A DNA stretch of 6,312 nucleotides from Clostridia bacterium (GCA_017397205.1 JAFQJX010000089.1:1-6312), one strand, 5' to 3'; shown: positions 1 to 5,233, counted from the first letter of the stretch. Numbers and translations are program-made. Notes: generated by a model from the sequence alone, not told the origin.

Positions 1-102
1 CCTTCCGTTAAAAAGATTTGCGACAAGTGCAAGATTATCAAGCGCAAGGGCTGTGTCATGGTGATTTGCGAAAATCCCAAGCACAAGCAGAGACAGGGTT
101 AA
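1..102 (+). CDS. rpmJ: 50S ribosomal protein L36, C-terminal part (5' end cut by window)
   Basis: Reading frame 1 is open from the first base to a TAA at 100-102 and gives 33 residues ending in the family hallmark ENPKHKQRQG. L36 is normally 37 residues, so only about four (typically MKVR) lie outside the window. L36 is a tiny protein of the large ribosomal subunit. Using full-length numbering, the zinc-ribbon ligands C11, C14, C27 and H32 are all present, so this is the zinc-binding (C+) form. An additional Cys at about position 22 sits where Arg is common in the family. Its place directly before rpsM matches the usual order in Firmicutes. Identification is very secure; only the start is missing. 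Confidence 0.96.
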   Translation, partial: PSVKKICDKCKIIKRKGCVMVICENPKHKQRQG

Positions 103-103
103 G

Positions 104-133
104 CTTGCCCCTCGCAAGATTCGCATAAGCGAA
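104..133 (+). promoter_or_regulatory. Two tandem small stem-loops in the rpmJ-rpsM gap
   Basis: Two perfect 5-bp hairpins lie back to back: CTTGC (104-108) with GCAAG (114-118), loop of 5; and TTCGC (120-124) with GCGAA (129-133), loop ATAA. They fill the space between the rpmJ stop and the rpsM Shine-Dalgarno (AAAGGAG, 145-151), which is a rather long 13 nt from its ATG. In E. coli the S4 protein represses the alpha operon by binding a pseudoknot just upstream of rpsM, and S4 is encoded in this operon too. Such a role here is inference only; the stems are short and could be incidental. Confidence 0.3.
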
Positions 134-164
134 AACAAATCACAAAAGGAGAGAAATATCAACT

Positions 165-533
165 ATGGCTCGTTTAGCAGGTGTAGATATTCCCAACAAC
201 AAACGCATTGAAATCGCTCTGACCTATATTTACGGTATTGGTCTGACGAGCTCCAAGGAAATCCTTGCAAAGACCGGCATTGACCCCGATCTGCGCGCAA
301 AGGATCTGACCGAGGATCAGATTGCCGCCCTCCGTGAGGAGCTGGAGGCAAACTACCACGTAGAGGGCGACCTTCGCCGTACCGTGGCTATGAATATCAA
401 GAAGCTGATGGAAATCAACAGCTATCGCGGTTCCCGTCATAAGAGAAGTCTCCCCGTAAGAGGCCAGAGAACCAAGACCAACGCAAGAACCAGAAAAGGT
501 CCCGCAAAGACCATTGCGAACAAGAAGAAGTAA
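165..533 (+). CDS. rpsM: 30S ribosomal protein S13
   Basis: A 122-residue protein of normal family length. It begins MARLAGVDIPNNKRIEIALTY, the conserved S13 N-terminus, and has the signature RGSRHKRSLPVRGQRTKTN, followed by NARTRKGP, near residues 88-113, then a Lys-rich tail. S13 sits in the head of the small subunit, contacts 16S rRNA and helps form bridges to the large subunit; its basic tail reaches toward the P-site tRNA. The ATG at 165 is preceded by AAAGGAG at 145-151, a 13-nt spacing that is longer than for its neighbours. The stop at 531-533 overlaps the rpsK Shine-Dalgarno, consistent with one transcript and coupled translation. No anomalies in the protein. Confidence 0.98.
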   Translation: MARLAGVDIPNNKRIEIALTYIYGIGLTSSKEILAKTGIDPDLRAKDLTEDQIAALREELEANYHVEGDLRRTVAMNIKKLMEINSYRGSRHKRSLPVRGQRTKTNARTRKGPAKTIANKKK

Positions 534-546
534 GGAGGAGAACTGA

Positions 547-945
547 ATGGCTACCAAAGCATCCACCAAAAAGGTTGTAAAGAAGCGCCGCGAAAGAAAG
601 AACGTTGAAAAAGGCGTGGCTCACATTCGTTCTACTTTCAACAACACCATTGTTACCATCACGGATATGCAGGGAAATGCAATTTCCTGGGCATCCGCCG
701 GTGCAAACTTCAAGGGCTCCAGAAAGTCCACTCCCTTTGCTGCACAGACTGCCGCTGAGCAGGCAGCAAAGACCGCTATGGATCACGGCATGAAGACCGT
801 TGAGGTCGAGGTTCTCGGCCCCGGCACGGGTCGTGAGGCCGCTATCCGCGCGCTGGCTACCGCAGGGCTTGAAATCACCAAGATTCTGGACAAGACGCCC
901 GTTCCTCACAACGGTTGCCGTCCTCCCAAGCGTCGCCGCGTATAA
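547..945 (+). CDS. rpsK: 30S ribosomal protein S11
   Basis: A 132-residue protein with the S11 core: GVAHIRSTFNNTIVTITD near residues 23-40, GPGTGREAAIRAL near 91-103, and the C-terminal PHNGCRPPKRRRV that is almost invariant in the family. S11 belongs to the platform of the small subunit and contacts 16S rRNA and S7/S18 near the E site. The N-terminal extension (about 20 residues rich in Lys/Arg) is usual in Gram-positives. The start is fixed by AAGGAGG at 532-538, 8 nt before the ATG; this Shine-Dalgarno overlaps the rpsM stop codon. Only 13 bp separate it from rpsM and 19 bp from rpsD, so it is part of the same operon. Confidence 0.98.
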   Translation: MATKASTKKVVKKRRERKNVEKGVAHIRSTFNNTIVTITDMQGNAISWASAGANFKGSRKSTPFAAQTAAEQAAKTAMDHGMKTVEVEVLGPGTGREAAIRALATAGLEITKILDKTPVPHNGCRPPKRRRV

Positions 946-964
946 TTTAAGGAGGTAAGAAGAA

Positions 965-1591
965 ATGGCAAGATATACCGGACCCAGCTGTAAGGAGTGC
1001 CGCAGAGAGGGTGTAAAGCTGTACCTGAAGGGTGAGCGTTGCACCTCCGACAAGTGCGCTCTCAATCACAGAAGCACCGTTCCCGGTCAGCACGGTGCAG
1101 CCCGTAAGAAGGTTTCCGAATACGGGATGCAGCTTCGCGAGAAGCAGAAGACCCGCCGTTACTACGGCGTGCTTGAGAAGCAGTTCGCTCTGTACTACGA
1201 GATGGCTGAAAAGAAGGAAGGCATGACGGGTGAAAACCTGCTGATCCTCCTGGAGAGACGTCTTGACAACGTAGTTTACAGAATGGGCATGGCTTCCAGC
1301 CGTAAGGAGGCCCGTCAGCTCGTTCTGCACGGTCACTTTACCGTCAACGGCAAGAAGGCCACCATCCCCTCCATCCTCGTGAAGGCAGGCGACGTGGTTG
1401 CCGTGAAGGAAAGCCGCCGCGACGGAGCAAAGATTAAGTCTCTTGCAGAGGCAATGGACAGCAGAGTGAAGCCCAAGTGGATTGATGCAGACGCTGCTAA
1501 CATGTCTGCTAAGATTGTTGCCCTCCCCACCAGAGAGGACATCGACTTTGACTTCAACGAGCAGCTGATCGTTGAGCTCTATTCCAAGTAA
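965..1591 (+). CDS. rpsD: 30S ribosomal protein S4, zinc-binding (C+) form
   Basis: A 208-residue S4 protein beginning MARYTGPSCKECRREGVKLY. Cysteines C9, C12, C26 and C31 form the N-terminal zinc site, so this is the C+ form like that of Thermus and unlike the cysteine-free form of several bacilli. The S4 RNA-binding domain spans roughly residues 98-158 (RRLDNVVYRMG, then VNGKKATIPS). S4 is a primary 16S rRNA binder that nucleates small-subunit assembly and is often the autoregulator of its own operon. AAGGAGGT at 949-956 sets the ATG start with an 8-nt spacing. Its position between rpsK and rpoA is typical of clostridia; in Bacillus rpsD is encoded elsewhere. Confidence 0.98.
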   Translation: MARYTGPSCKECRREGVKLYLKGERCTSDKCALNHRSTVPGQHGAARKKVSEYGMQLREKQKTRRYYGVLEKQFALYYEMAEKKEGMTGENLLILLERRLDNVVYRMGMASSRKEARQLVLHGHFTVNGKKATIPSILVKAGDVVAVKESRRDGAKIKSLAEAMDSRVKPKWIDADAANMSAKIVALPTREDIDFDFNEQLIVELYSK

Positions 1592-1594
1592 TTT

Positions 1595-1688
1595 CCCTCC
1601 AGAGAGGGCATTCGGTGCTATGGCTGCGGGGCGGACGTCCCGCGCCCGCCGTGCCGTTTGTCCGTGACGAACGCTCCCCATATGTGGG
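1595..1688 (+). promoter_or_regulatory. Four consecutive stem-loops in the rpsD-rpoA intercistronic region
   Basis: The 142-bp gap is the only wide gap in this operon. It holds: CCCTC/GAGGG (1595-1599/1604-1608, loop CAGA); a GC-rich stem GCGGG plus GCG (1626-1633) paired with CGC and CCCGC (1641-1643, 1645-1649, one bulged G); CGTTTGTC/GACGAACG (1655-1662/1666-1673, one T-G wobble, loop CGT); and CCCA/TGGG (1677-1680/1685-1688). None is followed by a T-run, so these are not intrinsic terminators. They precede the rpoA Shine-Dalgarno AGGAGG (1717-1722). A role in RNA processing, mRNA stability or protein-binding control of rpoA is possible but inferred. I see no convincing promoter here. Confidence 0.45.
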
Positions 1689-1733
1689 ATTTATGTTAGC
1701 GAACCGCAAATATTACAGGAGGATGACTAGACC

Positions 1734-2708
1734 ATGATTGAAATAGAGAAGCCCACGATTACCCCCATTATTCTCCGCGATGACGGCAGCGAGGGCGAGT
1801 TTGTCGTAGAGCCCCTTGAAAGAGGGTACGGCATTACCCTTGCAAACTCCCTGCGTCGCATCCTGCTCAGCTCCCTGGAGGGCTATGCAGTGACCTCGAT
1901 CCGGATTGATGGGGTACTTCATGAAATTTCCACCGTTGCAGGTGTCAAGGAGGACGTGCCCGAAATCGTTCTGAACGTGAAGGGCATCGTTGCAAAGCTG
2001 CACGTGGAGGGTCCCAAGACCGTCGTCATTGACGTCACAGGTCCCTGCAACGTGACCGCAGGCGATATTTCTCCCGACCCTGACATTGAAATTCTCAATC
2101 CCAACCATCACCTGGCCACCGTGAGTGCAGGGTCCCGCTTCTACATGGAGCTGACCTTCAATTCCGGCTGTGGCTACGTGCCCATGGAAAAGAACAAGCA
2201 GAATTACGTAAATGAAGTCACGGGTGGCGCAGGCGCCCCCATCGGTTTGATTTTCGTTGACTCCATCTTTACCCCCGTGTACAAGGTAGAGTATCACGTG
2301 GAGAATACCCGCGTCAGAAACATCACCGACTATGACAGAATGACGCTTCACGTGCTGACCAACGGCACCGTGACTGCACAAAAGGCCATTTCCATGGCTG
2401 CCAAGATTCTCAACGAGCATCTCAACCTTTTTGTCGACATGTGCGATGACGTCAAGAAGGCAGAGATTATCGTAGAGCCCGCTGTCGTGAAGAGAGACAG
2501 GGTTCTTGAGATGTCCATTGAAGATCTTGACCTTTCCGTCCGTAGCTTCAACTGTCTGAAGCGCGCGGGAATTGATACGGTTGAGGATCTGATTAACCGT
2601 ACCGAGGAGGATATGATTAAGGTCAGAAACCTCGGTAGAAAATCCTTGGAGGAAGTGATTCAAAAGCTTCATTCCCTCAACCTTGACCTGAAAAAGGTCG
2701 AGGATTGA
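1734..2708 (+). CDS. rpoA: DNA-directed RNA polymerase subunit alpha
   Basis: A 324-residue alpha subunit, slightly longer than the roughly 315 residues usual in Firmicutes. The N-terminal domain (about 1-235) carries the dimerisation/assembly motif EPLERGYGITLANSLRRILL at residues 26-45 and the later VDSIFTPVYKVEYHVENTR. The C-terminal domain (about 260-324) has SVRSFNCLKRAGI with R270, N273 and C274 matching the E. coli R265/N268/C269 DNA (UP-element) contact region, followed by RNLGRKSLEE. The extra length seems to come from a small insertion before the PIGLIFVDSI segment and from the C-terminal tail. Alpha dimers scaffold RNA polymerase assembly, and the C-terminal domain contacts UP elements and activators. 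The start follows AGGAGG (1717-1722) at 11 nt. rplQ follows after 26 bp. Confidence 0.98.
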   Translation: MIEIEKPTITPIILRDDGSEGEFVVEPLERGYGITLANSLRRILLSSLEGYAVTSIRIDGVLHEISTVAGVKEDVPEIVLNVKGIVAKLHVEGPKTVVIDVTGPCNVTAGDISPDPDIEILNPNHHLATVSAGSRFYMELTFNSGCGYVPMEKNKQNYVNEVTGGAGAPIGLIFVDSIFTPVYKVEYHVENTRVRNITDYDRMTLHVLTNGTVTAQKAISMAAKILNEHLNLFVDMCDDVKKAEIIVEPAVVKRDRVLEMSIEDLDLSVRSFNCLKRAGIDTVEDLINRTEEDMIKVRNLGRKSLEEVIQKLHSLNLDLKKVED

Positions 2709-2734
2709 CCGAGAACTAACAGGAGGTAAAGCAA

Positions 2735-3097
2735 ATGCCTATGAAAAAGCTTGGCAGACCTACCGCCCACAGAAACGCAATGCTGAGAGGCATGGTCACT
2801 TATCTGCTCGAAAACGGCAAGATTGAGACCACCCTGACCCGTGCGAAGGAAGTGAGCGCGCTCGCCGATAAAATGATTACTCTGGGTAAGGAGCATACCC
2901 TTGCTTCCTACCGCCGTGCCCTGGCATACATCACCAAGGAGGACGTTGCAAAGAAGCTCTTTGACATCATCGCTCCCCAGTATGCAGACGTGAAGGGTGG
3001 CTATACTCAGGTTTATAAGCTTGGTCCCCGCCGTGGCGACGGTGCCGAAATGGCAATCGTGCGTCTGGTGGCAGTCAAGGCCAACGCCGCTGAGTAA
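2735..3097 (+). CDS. rplQ: 50S ribosomal protein L17
   Basis: A 120-residue protein with the L17 N-terminal signature KLGRPTAHRNAMLRGM and the C-terminal KLGPRRGDGAEMAIVRLV, in the normal bacterial size range. L17 sits on the solvent side of the large subunit near the polypeptide exit tunnel. AGGAGGT at 2721-2727 fits the ATG at 2735; a second in-frame ATG lies two codons later (2741) and would also be usable, but the first has the better 7-nt spacing. This is the last gene of the ribosomal/RNA polymerase operon, which is its usual place, and it is followed directly by a terminator. Confidence 0.98.
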   Translation: MPMKKLGRPTAHRNAMLRGMVTYLLENGKIETTLTRAKEVSALADKMITLGKEHTLASYRRALAYITKEDVAKKLFDIIAPQYADVKGGYTQVYKLGPRRGDGAEMAIVRLVAVKANAAE

Positions 3098-3122
3098 TTC
3101 TCCCTCCCAAAAGGGAACAACA

Positions 3123-3153
3123 GGACTCCTGCAAGCGCAGGAGTCCTCTTTTT
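3123..3153 (+). terminator. Intrinsic terminator of the ribosomal operon
   Basis: A perfect 10-bp stem: GGACTCCTGC (3123-3132) pairs with GCAGGAGTCC (3137-3146), loop AAGC, followed by TCTTTTT (3147-3153). It begins 25 bp after the rplQ stop and ends the ribosomal transcript. A weak 4-bp hairpin TCCC/GGGA (3105-3108/3113-3116) lies just before it. Confidence 0.93.
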
Positions 3154-3156
3154 CTA

Positions 3157-3236
3157 TTTTCCGCGCTTGCCGCCGTTTGCCGCGGTCGCCTTTGTTGCCT
3201 GTTTTCTTGCTTGCGCCTTTGCCCCTTTTTGCTTGC
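3157..3236 (+). other. 80-nt A-free tract, rich in repeated TTGC
   Basis: This part of the rplQ-perR spacer contains no A on the + strand: by hand count 34 T, 27 C and 19 G. TTGC or TTGCC recurs about eight times at irregular spacing. Read on the - strand it is a low-complexity Lys/Ala/Gly-rich sequence (for example KAQARKQATKATAANGGKRGK) ending at a TAG (3154-3156), but that frame has no credible start codon or Shine-Dalgarno, so I do not call it a gene. It lies downstream of the terminator and upstream of the perR promoter. It could be a gene remnant or simply a skewed spacer. Confidence 0.5.
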
Positions 3237-3285
3237 AATATTCGTTGATTCGGGGCTGTTCGTTTTTTGCCCTCTTGTTTATTGC

Positions 3286-3334
3286 AAAAAAAATGAAAAA
3301 CCCTCTTGACAGGCGGCGGTGAGATATGTATAAT
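3286..3334 (+). promoter_or_regulatory. Consensus sigma-A/sigma-70 promoter with UP-like A-tracts for the perR operon
   Basis: TTGACA (3306-3311) and TATAAT (3329-3334) both match the consensus 6/6 and are separated by exactly 17 bp. Runs of eight A (3286-3293) and five A (3296-3300) lie at about -55 to -41, where the alpha C-terminal domain contacts UP elements. The transcript is predicted to start near 3341, giving a 5' leader of about 60 nt before the perR ATG. So strong a promoter implies that it is normally held down by a repressor, which fits the operator that begins just after the -10 box. Confidence 0.92.
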
Positions 3335-3337
3335 AGA

Positions 3338-3366
3338 TATAGATTTAGAATAATTCTAAATCTATA
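3338..3366 (+). promoter_or_regulatory. PerR-type operator, 29-bp perfect inverted repeat
   Basis: Two 14-bp arms (3338-3351 and 3353-3366) are perfect inverted repeats around A3352. The inner 15 bp, TTAGAATAATTCTAA (3345-3359), fits the 7-1-7 PerR box TTATAATnATTATAA with one symmetric change, and fits Fur (TGATAATnATTATCA) or Zur boxes less well. It begins 3 bp after the -10 box and covers the predicted transcription start, where a bound repressor would block polymerase. The next gene encodes a PerR-like protein, so autoregulation is the natural inference. As RNA the repeat would also fold into an AT-rich hairpin at the 5' end of the transcript. Confidence 0.85.
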
Positions 3367-3402
3367 AAAAATGAAAATACAAATCAGAGGAAAGGAGGGA
3401 CT

Positions 3403-3774
3403 ATGAGCAAGAACAAAAAGCTGTGCCTGCGGCTTGTCAGGGAAGGCGAAAGCCACGTGACGGCGGAGCAGGTGTGGGAGGCGGCACGAAAGGAAGTGCC
3501 CGGGATTGTGATGGCGACCGTGTATAACAATCTGAATGCTCTTGCTGCTGAGGGGCTGATTTCCCGCATTCAGGTTGCCAATACCAAGGACCGCTATGAC
3601 CGCACCCTTTCCCCCCATTTTCATCTTGTTTGTGACCGCTGCGGAAGCATGCGGGACCTGATGGAGCTGCCTGTTCCGACGGAGCAAATGGATTTACTTC
3701 TTGAGGGTGACAGGTATTCTCTTGAATTAATTGCGCATCATATATGTAAATCGTGTCAGGAGGCGCCCCTATGA
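3403..3774 (+). CDS. perR: PerR-like peroxide-sensing Fur-family repressor, N-terminally short
   Basis: A 123-residue Fur-family protein. The winged-helix part has HVTAEQVWEAARKEVPG (18-34) and the recognition segment ATVYNNLNALAAEGLI (38-53). Aligned by hand to B. subtilis PerR with a constant offset of 19, all five regulatory-metal ligands are present: H18, D66, H72, H74 and D85 (B. subtilis H37, D85, H91, H93, D104). Asp rather than Glu at the last position favours PerR over Fur. C77/C80 and C115/C118 form the structural zinc site. In the family, Fe-catalysed oxidation of His ligands by peroxide releases DNA. The protein lacks about 19 N-terminal residues, including the first helix. No start codon lies further upstream in frame before a TAG at 3346-3348, and AGGAGG (3393-3398) precedes the ATG, so the short form appears real. 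The stop overlaps the next gene (ATGA). Confidence 0.88.
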   Translation: MSKNKKLCLRLVREGESHVTAEQVWEAARKEVPGIVMATVYNNLNALAAEGLISRIQVANTKDRYDRTLSPHFHLVCDRCGSMRDLMELPVPTEQMDLLLEGDRYSLELIAHHICKSCQEAPL

Positions 3775-4994
3775 ATGCAAAGGCATTAGGACAAATTGGA
3801 TACGGGCTGTACGTGATTTCCACCGCGAGCGGCGGTCGGGACAACGCCTGTATCGGCAACGCCGTCATGCAGCTGACGGTTGCCCCTGCGCGGGTGGCGA
3901 TTTCCCTGACAAAGGACTCTCTGACCGCTTCTCTGATGCGGGAGAGCTTGGTGTTCGGTATCTCCCTGTTGAGCCGGGATACCCCGTTTGACCTGTTCCG
4001 TCACTTTGGCTTTACAAGCGGAAGAGAGAAGGAAAAGTTTGACGGCACCTTTCCTGTGGCACGCGGGCAGAACGGCACCCTCTATCTCACGGAATATACC
4101 GTTTCCTATCTTGGCGGACGGGTGCTGGAGCACTACGAGGTTGGTACGCACACCCTGTTTATCTGCGAGGTAACGGAGGGGGAAATCCTGACAAACGGCA
4201 CCCCCGTATCCTACGCCTACTATCACAGCCATATCAAGCCCAAGCCCCAGGAGCAGCCCGCGGAGAAGGTGGGCTGGCGCTGCACGGTTTGCGGCTACGT
4301 CTACGAGGGAGAGGAGCTTCCCGAGGGCTACGTCTGCCCCCTGTGCAAGCACGGACCCGAGGCGTTTGAGAAAATCGGAGGGCAGCAAACGCCCACCACC
4401 CAGGAAAATCAAGCACAAAATCAAACAAATACTAAAACATACAAAGGAGAAACTACCATGAAAGAACTGAAGGGCACCAAAACCGAACAAAACCTGATGG
4501 CAGCATTTGCAGGAGAGTCTCAGGCAAGAAACAAGTACACCTACTTTGCATCCGTTGCAAAGAAGGAGGGCTATGAGCAGATTGCCGCAATCTTCCTCAA
4601 GACTGCCGAGAACGAAAAGGAGCACGCAAAGCTGTGGTTCAAGGAGCTGGGCGGCATTGGCGATACCGCACACAACCTCGTAGCAGCCGCTGAGGGCGAG
4701 AACTACGAGTGGACCGATATGTACGATCGCTTCGCAAGAGAGGCAGAGGAGGAGGGCTTTACCGCGCTGGCTGCCCGCTTCCGTCTGGTTGCCGCCGTTG
4801 AGAAGGCACACGAGGAGAGATACCGCAAGCTGCTGCACAACGTGGAGGCACAGGAGGTATTCAAGCGCAGCTCCGTCAAGGTATGGGAGTGCCGCAACTG
4901 CGGTCATATCGTCGTAGGCACCGAGGCACCCGCCGTTTGCCCCACCTGCGCACATCCTCAGAGCTATTTTGAAATCCGCGAGGAAAATTATTGA
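3771..4994 (+). CDS. Flavin reductase-like / rubredoxin / rubrerythrin fusion protein
   Basis: One uninterrupted 407-codon frame with three modules. Residues about 1-160 resemble the FMN-binding flavin-reductase-like split barrel (begins MNAKALGQIGYGLYVIST, ends near YAYYHSHIKPKP). Residues about 169-203 are a short rubredoxin with C171, C174, C189 and C192. After a Q/N/T-rich linker (about 204-229) comes a full 178-residue rubrerythrin. In rubrerythrin numbering its di-iron ligands are E20, E53, H56, E95, E98, E115 and H118, and its C-terminal rubredoxin cysteines are C145, C148, C161 and C164. The first two modules together match high-molecular-weight rubredoxin (Hrb) of Moorella. Inferred role: cytosolic NAD(P)H-dependent peroxide reduction in one chain. 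The ATG at 3771 overlaps the perR stop and has AGGAGG (3758-3763) at 7 nt; a GTG at 3753 would precede that site and is less likely. An internal start for free rubrerythrin lies at 4458. Confidence 0.87.
   Translation: MNAKALGQIGYGLYVISTASGGRDNACIGNAVMQLTVAPARVAISLTKDSLTASLMRESLVFGISLLSRDTPFDLFRHFGFTSGREKEKFDGTFPVARGQNGTLYLTEYTVSYLGGRVLEHYEVGTHTLFICEVTEGEILTNGTPVSYAYYHSHIKPKPQEQPAEKVGWRCTVCGYVYEGEELPEGYVCPLCKHGPEAFEKIGGQQTPTTQENQAQNQTNTKTYKGETTMKELKGTKTEQNLMAAFAGESQARNKYTYFASVAKKEGYEQIAAIFLKTAENEKEHAKLWFKELGGIGDTAHNLVAAAEGENYEWTDMYDRFAREAEEEGFTALAARFRLVAAVEKAHEERYRKLLHNVEAQEVFKRSSVKVWECRNCGHIVVGTEAPAVCPTCAHPQSYFEIREENY
4443..4460 (+). promoter_or_regulatory. rbr: Internal Shine-Dalgarno and ATG for stand-alone rubrerythrin
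   Basis: AAAGGAG (4443-4449) stands 8 nt before an in-frame ATG (4458-4460) inside the fusion gene. The protein from this ATG, 178 residues ending at 4994, begins MKELKGTKTEQNLMAAFAGE, exactly where free rubrerythrins normally begin. Codon use changes here: by hand, five of nine Arg codons upstream in the fusion gene are CGG, against none of ten downstream, where CGC, AGA and CGT are used as in highly expressed genes. This suggests that separate, abundant rubrerythrin is translated from here as well as the fusion. No stop codon separates the two parts. Confidence 0.65.
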
Positions 4995-5010
4995 TTCGGG
5001 ATCTAACCCC

Positions 5011-5047
5011 GTGCGGAGAGCGCCATGCGCTCTCCGCGCTTTTTTTT
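5011..5047 (+). terminator. Intrinsic terminator of the perR-rubrerythrin operon
   Basis: A perfect 11-bp GC-rich stem, GCGGAGAGCGC (5013-5023) with GCGCTCTCCGC (5027-5037), loop CAT. It is extended by a T-G pair (5012/5038) and a G-C pair (5011/5039) and followed by eight T (5040-5047). It starts 16 bp after the rubrerythrin stop. Between here and the next promoter (5048-5187) I see no gene or clear regulatory element. Confidence 0.95.
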
Positions 5048-5187
5048 GTTTTGGGTACGGGGGAGCTTTCCTGTTCTTTTGTGCACGCTCACGTATCGCG
5101 CGGGACCTGCGCCCGTCGTGGTGAAGTCGGGCTGTTGGGGAGGACGTCAGAGCAACGGAATTTTCCTCATTTTCTTGCATTTTCCAC

Positions 5188-5216
5188 TTGACAGAGCGGT
5201 ATACTTTTGGTATAAT
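5188..5216 (+). promoter_or_regulatory. Consensus extended -10 promoter for the DRE-TIM synthase gene
   Basis: TTGACA (5188-5193) and TATAAT (5211-5216), both 6/6 matches, are 17 bp apart, with TGG (5208-5210) giving an extended -10 (TGnTATAAT). The upstream flank (5160-5185) is T-rich. Transcription should start near 5223, about 44 nt before the ATG at 5267. So near-ideal a promoter suggests strong expression, a repressor, or both. Confidence 0.92.
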
Positions 5217-5233
5217 ATCTGCATCATTGTATT

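Noticed and set aside
1658..1686. A promoter in the rpsD-rpoA gap (TTGTCC, 17 bp, TATGTG)
   Set aside because: Only 4/6 and 3/6 matches, and both boxes lie inside predicted stem-loops; too weak beside the perfect promoters elsewhere in the window.
1723..1737. Tiny ORF (ATG at 1723, stop TGA overlapping the rpoA ATG)
   Set aside because: Its ATG directly abuts AGGAGG with no spacing, so ribosomes would not initiate there; four codons overlapping by ATGA is likely chance.
1713..2672. A 319-codon - strand frame opposite rpoA
   Set aside because: It mirrors almost all of rpoA and shows no family features; the + strand gene is certain.
3371..3406. An 11-codon leader ORF ending in a TGA that overlaps the perR ATG
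   Set aside because: No Shine-Dalgarno precedes its ATG; the only ribosome-binding site in the leader serves perR.
3753..3770. GTG at 3753 as an earlier start of the fusion protein
   Set aside because: The Shine-Dalgarno AGGAGG (3758-3763) lies downstream of this GTG and is well placed for the ATG at 3771, where homologous flavin-reductase-like proteins also begin.
3786..5180. A 464-codon open frame on the - strand across the rubrerythrin operon
   Set aside because: It is antisense to a gene with clear domains, its translation is Leu/Cys/Gly-rich with no recognisable family, and it has no fitting start context. It is a shadow of codon bias in the real gene.
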